A stretch of DNA of 42,055 nt from Oscillospiraceae bacterium (GTDB lineage: Bacteria; Bacillota; Clostridia; Oscillospirales; Oscillospiraceae). The notes below the pieces were generated by a model. That model worked only from the letters and a program-made list of their open reading frames with translations, ran no database searches and was not told where the DNA came from. The position numbers were made by a program, and so were the translations under genes. Positions 38,168 through 42,055 of this stretch are shown here, piece by piece. The number at the start of each line of letters is the position of its first letter. Positions within the stretch are counted from its first letter, which is position 1. The stretch lies in assembly GCA_017561205.1 (NCBI GenBank), contig JAFZDL010000110.1:1-42055 (forward strand), in the 5' to 3' direction.

Positions 38168-38380
38168 ATGGATATGAACGCTGTGATCGCACGGATCAAC
38201 GAATTGGCCGCCAAGGCAAAAAAAGAAAGCCTAACCGCCGAAGAACTGGCTGAGCGGGACAAGCTGCGCAGAATTTATATTGACTCCGTAAAGGCAAGTC
38301 TTACCGGGCATCTGGACAACACTTACATTGTCCGCCCTGACGGCTCTAAGGAAAAATTAGAACGCAAAGACAAAAAATAA
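38168..38380 (+). CDS. DUF896 family protein (YnzC type)
   Basis: The 70-residue protein MDMNAVIARINELAAKAKKE... has two predicted helices (TAEELAERDKLRRIYIDSVKAS) and the conserved VRPDGSKEKL end, which define DUF896. GAGGTGAAAAAT puts the start at the ATG at 38168, 10 bp after ylmH; an earlier in-frame ATG overlaps ylmH. Function unknown; the Bacillus relatives are SOS-linked or sporulation-neighbour proteins. Confidence 0.88.
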   Translation: MDMNAVIARINELAAKAKKESLTAEELAERDKLRRIYIDSVKASLTGHLDNTYIVRPDGSKEKLERKDKK

Positions 38381-38408
38381 AAGAAGGTGTCATCAGACAC
38401 CTTCTTTT
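38379..38408. terminator. Bidirectional terminator between the DUF896 gene and secG
   Basis: A perfect 13-bp stem (38379-38391 with 38396-38408) around ATCA, with A-run and T-run ends, serving both converging genes. Confidence 0.9.
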
Positions 38409-38418
38409 ACATTTCTCA

Positions 38419-38643
38419 TTAGATCAGGCTCAGGACCAAGGTCAGAACAATCCAAACCAAAGCAGTCCACTTGGTGAACTTGGCCAGTTTCTTTTCCTTT
38501 GTGGCAGACTTGCCCTGATTCATAAAGGAATTGGCATTGCCTGCAACAGCGCTGGACAGGCCTTCTTTACCGGTCTGCATCAGAACCAACACGATCAGGA
38601 TAATGCTGGCGATTACTTCCAAAATAGTAAGTGCAATAGTCAT
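38419..38643 (-). CDS. secG: Preprotein translocase subunit SecG
   Basis: SecG is the small accessory subunit of the SecYEG channel. The 74-residue protein has two hydrophobic helices (about 3-21 and 56-73) around the conserved LVLMQTGKEGLSSAVAGNANSF loop. GGAGGGAGGTAAC is the ribosome site. The common neighbour rnr is not here. Confidence 0.95.
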   Translation of the reverse strand: MTIALTILEVIASIILIVLVLMQTGKEGLSSAVAGNANSFMNQGKSATKEKKLAKFTKWTALVWIVLTLVLSLI

Positions 38644-38729
38644 CTTTGTTACCTCCCTCCGCTTGTGTCACCCACAATGCGGGTTGTATGTGTACACCGG
38701 AAACTCCCGATTTTATTTCAATCTCAGCA

Positions 38730-38758
38730 AGTATATCACAAGAAAATCAGAAATGCAA
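38730..38758 (-). promoter_or_regulatory. Promoter of secG
   Basis: On the minus strand TTGCAT (38753-38758), a 17-nt spacer and TATACT (38730-38735), leaving a leader of about 80 nt. Confidence 0.7.
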
Positions 38759-38776
38759 GGGGTTTTTCCGATTTTT

Positions 38777-39901
38777 TTACTTTGTTACCCAATTTCCTGT
38801 GGCCAGGCAGTTGAGATATGCATTGATAAAGGGATCCAATGCACCGTCCATGACGCCGTTCACATTGGAGGTTTCGCAGCCGGTGCGGGTATCCTTCACC
38901 AAGGTATAGGGCATAAAGACATAGTTGCGGATCTGGCTGCCCCATTCGATCTTCTTCTGCACACCCTTGATGTCGGAGATCTTCTCCAAATGCTCCCGCT
39001 CCCGGATCTCTACCAACTTACTGCGCAGCATTCTCAGACAGGTTTCCTTGTTCTGGAACTGGCTACGCTCAGTCTGGCAGGACACAACAATACCGGATTT
39101 GTGGATCAGACGGACAGCCGAGCTTGTCTTATTGATATGCTGACCGCCGGCACCGGAGGAACGGAATACCTGCATTTCATAATCCTCGGCCTTGATCTCA
39201 AAGTCCTCGCTGTCATCTTCGATTTCGGGGATAACTTCGATTGCAGCAAAGGAGGTCTGCCGACGGGCATTGGCATCAAAGGGAGATACGCGAACCAAGC
39301 GGTGGACACCGTTTTCGCCCTTTAAGAAGCCATAGGCATTCTCACCCTGGATGACGATGTCGGCGGATTTCAGGCCTGCCTCTTCGCCTTCCTGGTAGTC
39401 CATAATCTGATAAGTGAAGCCGTGACGCTCAGCCCAGCGGGTATACATACGGTAGAGCATCTGGCACCAGTCCTGGGCCTCGGTGCCACCGGCGCCGGCC
39501 TGGAAACTGACCAATGCGTTGTTCCGGTCATAGTTACCGGTGAGCAGCGTCTGCAAACGGCAGCTTTCCATATCGTCGGTGAGCTTCTGAAAACCGTCCT
39601 TCAGTTCCTCGAGCATAGAGTCGTCATCCAACTCCTCAGCCATCTCGCAGATGGTCATTAAGTCGTCCCAGATGGAAGTCATCTGCTTATATTTTTCAAG
39701 CTTGGTTTCACAGCTTTTGGTCTTCATCACGATCTGCTGGCTCTTGTCGGGATTATCCCAAAAACCGGGTGCCTCCTGCATTGCGTGCAGACGCTCCAGT
39801 TCCACCTTCAAGCCCTCAATATTCAAAGAATCAGAAAGACCATCCAGCGCAGGCTTAATATCATTTAATTTTTGTTTGTAGCTGTCGAACTCGATGTTCA
39901 T
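38777..39901 (-). CDS. prfB: Peptide chain release factor 2, no programmed frameshift
   Basis: RF2 releases the chain at UAA and UGA. The 374-residue protein has the codon-recognition motif SPF in RVSPFDANARRQTSF and the catalytic GGQ in SSGAGGQHINKTSSAVRLIH. The whole gene is one open frame: around codon 25, where many bacteria carry an in-frame UGA and a slippery site, it reads straight through SDSLNIEGLK. Feedback control by RF2 level is therefore absent. The ribosome site (GAAGG) is weak. Confidence 0.97.
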   Translation of the reverse strand: MNIEFDSYKQKLNDIKPALDGLSDSLNIEGLKVELERLHAMQEAPGFWDNPDKSQQIVMKTKSCETKLEKYKQMTSIWDDLMTICEMAEELDDDSMLEELKDGFQKLTDDMESCRLQTLLTGNYDRNNALVSFQAGAGGTEAQDWCQMLYRMYTRWAERHGFTYQIMDYQEGEEAGLKSADIVIQGENAYGFLKGENGVHRLVRVSPFDANARRQTSFAAIEVIPEIEDDSEDFEIKAEDYEMQVFRSSGAGGQHINKTSSAVRLIHKSGIVVSCQTERSQFQNKETCLRMLRSKLVEIREREHLEKISDIKGVQKKIEWGSQIRNYVFMPYTLVKDTRTGCETSNVNGVMDGALDPFINAYLNCLATGNWVTK

Positions 39902-39940
39902 TACACAGTACCTTCATTTCATAAGTTTCTTAGCCCACAT

Positions 39941-39969
39941 ATTATACCCGCAAATGGTCATTCTGTAAA
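39941..39969 (-). promoter_or_regulatory. Promoter of prfB
   Basis: On the minus strand TTTACA (39964-39969), a 17-nt spacer and TATAAT (39941-39946). Confidence 0.7.
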
Positions 39970-39991
39970 GAGGAAAATTGGATAAATCAAG

Positions 39992-40017
39992 AAAACCGGG
40001 TGAAACCACCCGGTTTT
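39992..40017 (-). terminator. Terminator after the 26-codon ORF
   Basis: AAAACCGGGTG pairs with CACCCGGTTTT around AAAC (11 bp). It lies 2 bp after the minus-strand microprotein stop and isolates it from prfB. Confidence 0.85.
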
Positions 40018-40019
40018 TG

Positions 40020-40100
40020 CTACCTTTCGCTGGGGCCGCCGTCGTCCTTATCGAAAATGAGATCATCCAGATCTGCACAAAAGCCGTTACGCCATATCAT
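40020..40100 (-). CDS. 26-codon acidic microprotein
   Basis: The minus strand reads MIWRNGFCADLDDLIFDKDD then GGPSER and stops at 40020. GAAAGGAGGGAC, one of the strongest ribosome sites in the window, lies 6 nt before the ATG. TATACT lies about 30 bp upstream and a strong terminator directly after the stop. This gene-like arrangement is better than chance would give. I know no homologue. Seven Asp residues in 26 suggest a metal-binding or regulatory peptide, but that is a guess. Confidence 0.5.
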   Translation of the reverse strand: MIWRNGFCADLDDLIFDKDDGGPSER

Positions 40101-40194
40101 TGGGGTCCCTCCTTTCTTTGCCAAGGTTACAGTATATGGCTCCGGGAACAAAAAAACTGTCACAATTTATTACCCTGTATAAAAGTTTCGCAGG

Positions 40195-40223
40195 TTGACA
40201 TCAGCGCCTTTTTCCGCTACAAT
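40195..40223 (+). promoter_or_regulatory. Promoter of the tRNA-Arg gene
   Basis: Consensus TTGACA (40195-40200), a 17-nt spacer and TACAAT (40218-40223), 12 bp before the tRNA. Confidence 0.85.
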
Positions 40224-40235
40224 ATTCTAGTATAT

Positions 40236-40312
40236 GCACCAGTAGCTCAGTTGGATAGAGCGTCCGCCTCCTAAGCGGAAGGTCGGGGGTCCGAATCCCT
40301 TCTGGTGTGCCA
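40236..40312 (+). tRNA. tRNA-Arg (anticodon CCT)
   Basis: All four arms fold in 77 nt with CCA encoded: acceptor GCACCAG/CTGGTGT (G-U at 1-72), D-arm GCTC/GAGC, anticodon stem TCCGC/GCGGA with loop CTCCTAA, T-stem GGGGG/CCCTT. Anticodon CCT reads AGG. The T-loop is TCCGAAT, with C where nearly all tRNAs have U at position 55. A terminator follows at once, so it is a single-gene transcript. Confidence 0.95.
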
Positions 40313-40354
40313 AAAGCAGTGTGTTAATCTGTAAGATTAGCGCACTGCTTTTTT
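40313..40354 (+). terminator. Terminator of the tRNA-Arg gene
   Basis: A stem of about 18 bp with two G-U pairs (from AAAGCAGTG to CACTGCTTT, closing on TAATCT/AGATTA) ends in a T-run. Confidence 0.9.
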
Positions 40355-40358
40355 ATAT

Positions 40359-40403
40359 GGTGAATTATACTATCAAGCGCAACACTTGATAGTATAATTC
40401 ACC
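40359..40403. repeat. Perfect 19-bp inverted repeat after the tRNA-Arg gene
   Basis: GGTGAATTATACTATCAAG (40359-40377) and its exact complement (40385-40403) flank the 7-nt loop CGCAACA. It lacks a T-run and lies between two terminators, so termination does not explain it. It may be a MITE-like repeat end or a binding site. Confidence 0.85.
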
Positions 40404-40414
40404 CTAATAGGAAA

Positions 40415-40448
40415 CCCCGGAATTCAATGAATTCCGGGGGGCTTTTTT
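40415..40448 (+). terminator. Third hairpin, plus-strand terminator
   Basis: CCCCGGAATTC pairs with GAATTCCGGGG around AAT (11 bp), then GGCTTTTTT. It faces the plus strand, where only the tRNA-Arg transcript could arrive. Its T-run touches the dprA stop codon. Confidence 0.8.
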
Positions 40449-41334
40449 ATAAGAAAGATTGGGCGTCAGGCTGAAGCCCTGTAATATCCGCAAGCTGGGA
40501 GATGTCAATCAGCTTGGCGCCAAGGTGATGCAGTTCTATGGCCGCGCTGCTTCTATCATCATAGCAGAACACCGAGCTCCAGTTTCTTTGCAGATTTTTG
40601 GCGGTGCCGTCCCAAGTGCCGCCTTTTTCCAAATTGGATTGGGCCACAAAAGTTTTGATACCAAGGCAATGGATCACCCGGTTGCGGCTCAACGCCCGTT
40701 GTGCAGAAAACTCTCCGTCAAAAACATCCTCGCTGAGATAGAGAACATTCTCTTTTGCACTGTGCTCTTCCAAAGAGTCCGCCACCACGGAGATGACCTT
40801 ACCCCCCGCTTCCAAACAGGCATCCTGGGCGGTTTGGTCTGCGCCCCGGGCATTTCCGGATACAAGGGTCAATCCCTGCTTCGCCACTTGTCGCCCAACT
40901 TCTTTGGCAAATTCCCGGTTGGCAGAGCGCAAAGCCCGGCTACCCACCAATGCGATGGCAGGCTCACCCAGCAAATCCAAATCACCCTTTGCCCACAGAA
41001 CACCGGGGCTGTCCAGCCCAAGACGATTGCGCAGAGCAACCGGATAGCATTCCGTTGCCCGGGTGATGGGAACACAGCCAGCCTTCTTTGCCCTTTGGAG
41101 GTAGCGCTGCAAAAGCATTTCTTCCCCAAGCAGCTCCACGATATGTGCCGCCATCTGCGGTCCATAGCCCATGGGCACAAGGTCCTCTGCTGTCACATTC
41201 CGGGTTCCTTCTTTTCGTTCCAGCTGTTCAGAGCGGACAAACAGTTCCCGGAATTGCGCCACGGTAAGGGGTTTTCTGTCCGGGTTTCCCAATTTGGATG
41301 TCAGCAGTAAAAAGCCATACTCGGCCCCGGTCAT
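40447..41334 (-). CDS. DprA/Smf-like DNA-processing protein
   Basis: DprA loads RecA on incoming single-stranded DNA. The 295-residue protein has a Rossmann core with LVGSRALRSANREFAKEVGRQVAKQGLTLVSGNARGADQTAQ, ALSRNRVIHCLGIKTFVAQSNLEKGGTWDGTAKNL. An N-terminal helical part precedes it (VTAEDLVPMGYGPQMAAHIVELLG). It resembles the Rossmann-fold Smf/DprA superfamily but is divergent from canonical DprA, so DNA uptake is not certain. Its ATG directly follows the helicase stop (TGAATG), so the two are coupled. Confidence 0.75.
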   Translation of the reverse strand: MTGAEYGFLLLTSKLGNPDRKPLTVAQFRELFVRSEQLERKEGTRNVTAEDLVPMGYGPQMAAHIVELLGEEMLLQRYLQRAKKAGCVPITRATECYPVALRNRLGLDSPGVLWAKGDLDLLGEPAIALVGSRALRSANREFAKEVGRQVAKQGLTLVSGNARGADQTAQDACLEAGGKVISVVADSLEEHSAKENVLYLSEDVFDGEFSAQRALSRNRVIHCLGIKTFVAQSNLEKGGTWDGTAKNLQRNWSSVFCYDDRSSAAIELHHLGAKLIDISQLADITGLQPDAQSFL

Positions 41335-42055
41335 TCAGCGAAACCTCCGCTTGGGCTGAGGCGCAGCCTTGACCTCTTCTTCGGTCAAATTACCTTCCGC
41401 ATCCAACTGCATAGGGCGGATGGTATAGTTAGAGAATTTTGCGATCTCGTCCAGCTTGGCTTTCTCCGGGAAGTTACCGATGATGGACCATGCAACACCC
41501 TTGCGCTTTGCCCGGCCGGTTCTGCCAATACGGTGGACATAGTACTCGTTTTCCTCAGGTACATCAAAGTTAATAACGCAGTCCACATCGTCCACATCAA
41601 TACCGCGGGAGGCTACATCTGTGGCAATCAAAATGGCAAGTTTGCCATCCCGGTAGCGCTGCATAGTCTTTTCCCGCTGGCTTTGGCGAATATCGCCGTG
41701 GATACAGTCGCAATCCGCACCGGCCCGCTGGAAATCATCGGACAAACGCTGGCACATATGCTTGGTATTGCAGAAGATCATCACCCGCTCATAGCCCTGT
41801 GTGCGGATCAGCCGCAGGGTGGTTTCTGCCTTTTCCAGGGGCGTAACGGTGATGGAATACTGATCAATATCCGGCCGGTCTTCCTGCTTGGGCTGGACAG
41901 TGATCTCTACCTCGTCCCGCTGGTACATCCAGGAAACGGTCATAACCTCCTGGGAAATGGTTGCAGAGAACAGGCCTAAGTTGCGGCGGTTTTTCACCTT
42001 CTCAATGATTTTGGTCACATCCTTGAAAAAGCCCATATCCAGCATCCGGTCTGCC
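41335..42055 (-). CDS. DEAD-box RNA helicase, C-terminal part (runs off the right edge)
   Basis: The minus strand reads ADRMLDMGFFKDV at the window edge, the end of motif II (DEAD) plus the following region. It continues with SATIS (motif III), MIFCNTKHMCQRLSDDF (IV), ILIATDVASRGIDVDDVDCVINFDVPE (V) and YVHRIGRTGRAKRKG (VI). The tail is short and basic (QPKRRFR). The N-terminal 100 or more residues lie outside the window. Such helicases remodel ribosomal RNA or mRNA. The subfamily (CshA, DeaD or DbpA-like) is not resolved. Confidence 0.95.
   Translation of the reverse strand, partial: ADRMLDMGFFKDVTKIIEKVKNRRNLGLFSATISQEVMTVSWMYQRDEVEITVQPKQEDRPDIDQYSITVTPLEKAETTLRLIRTQGYERVMIFCNTKHMCQRLSDDFQRAGADCDCIHGDIRQSQREKTMQRYRDGKLAILIATDVASRGIDVDDVDCVINFDVPEENEYYVHRIGRTGRAKRKGVAWSIIGNFPEKAKLDEIAKFSNYTIRPMQLDAEGNLTEEEVKAAPQPKRRFR

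Noticed and set aside
39978-40274. Plus-strand frame ending in APVAQLDRASAS
   Set aside because: Its end is the translated 5' half of the tRNA-Arg gene, a well-known false protein signature.
1-42055. CRISPR arrays, prophage, insertion-sequence transposases or restriction/defence genes
   Set aside because: No regularly spaced direct repeats and no such protein motifs were seen in either strand.

Overview
The window looks like a chromosomal segment from a spore-forming, anaerobic member of the Clostridia, probably in the Oscillospirales and probably from the gut. The reasons are roughly balanced base composition, strong AGGAGG-type ribosome sites, dipicolinate synthase genes, DUF4364 and DUF896 proteins, long-form HPF and a KMGKR-type leucyl-tRNA synthetase. 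This placement is an inference, because no rRNA is present. There is no prophage, insertion sequence, CRISPR array or plasmid gene. Most of the window is core genome with a few accessory redox and transport clusters.

Layout. 1-3.5 kb: the 5' part of acetate kinase, divergent from tmcAL (tRNA-Met acetate ligase); then about 500 bp with a possible decayed ORF, a 60-bp inverted repeat and a structured element with a tiny Trp/Tyr-rich ORF; then a dihydrouridine synthase. 3.5-8.1 kb (minus strand): an FecBCD-type metal/cofactor ABC importer coupled to an FmdE-family protein, preceded by a short MgtE magnesium transporter with a structured leader. 8.3-12.8 kb: a nitroreductase; an SDR, ferredoxin and zinc-ribbon operon divergent from a Crp/Fnr regulator through face-to-face overlapping promoters; and a split ThrE-type amino-acid exporter. 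13-15 kb: DUF554 and ZIP membrane proteins, and rpsU with a consensus promoter and a foldable leader.

15.1-24.7 kb (minus strand): a long housekeeping operon transcribed as smc, ftsY, rdgB, yhbY (frameshifted at a C7 run), nadD-yqeK fusion, rsfS, leuS. 24.9-28.6 kb: a six-helix membrane protein fused to an E2/CAT-like acyltransferase domain whose catalytic His is replaced, followed 3 bp later by birA; then a small acidic membrane protein, hpf and DUF4364. 28.7-32 kb: dpaAB (spore dipicolinate) and nadE. 32.1-38.4 kb: a WYL regulator, a lipoprotein, DUF1294, a REP/MITE-like palindrome, an operon of two flavoproteins plus a C_GCAxxG redox protein, and ylmH with DUF896. 38.4-42 kb: secG, prfB (no programmed frameshift), a 26-codon acidic microprotein, tRNA-Arg(CCT) with an odd T-loop, three hairpins, a DprA-like protein and the C-terminal part of a DEAD-box helicase.

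Most promising for follow-up: the membrane E2-like/BirA pair; the unclassified structured leaders (upstream of dus, mgtE and the metal importer); the Crp, zinc-ribbon, ferredoxin and SDR redox unit; the flavoprotein and C_GCAxxG operon; and several very short ORFs with good expression signals. All function calls come from reading motifs and context by eye. No database search was run.
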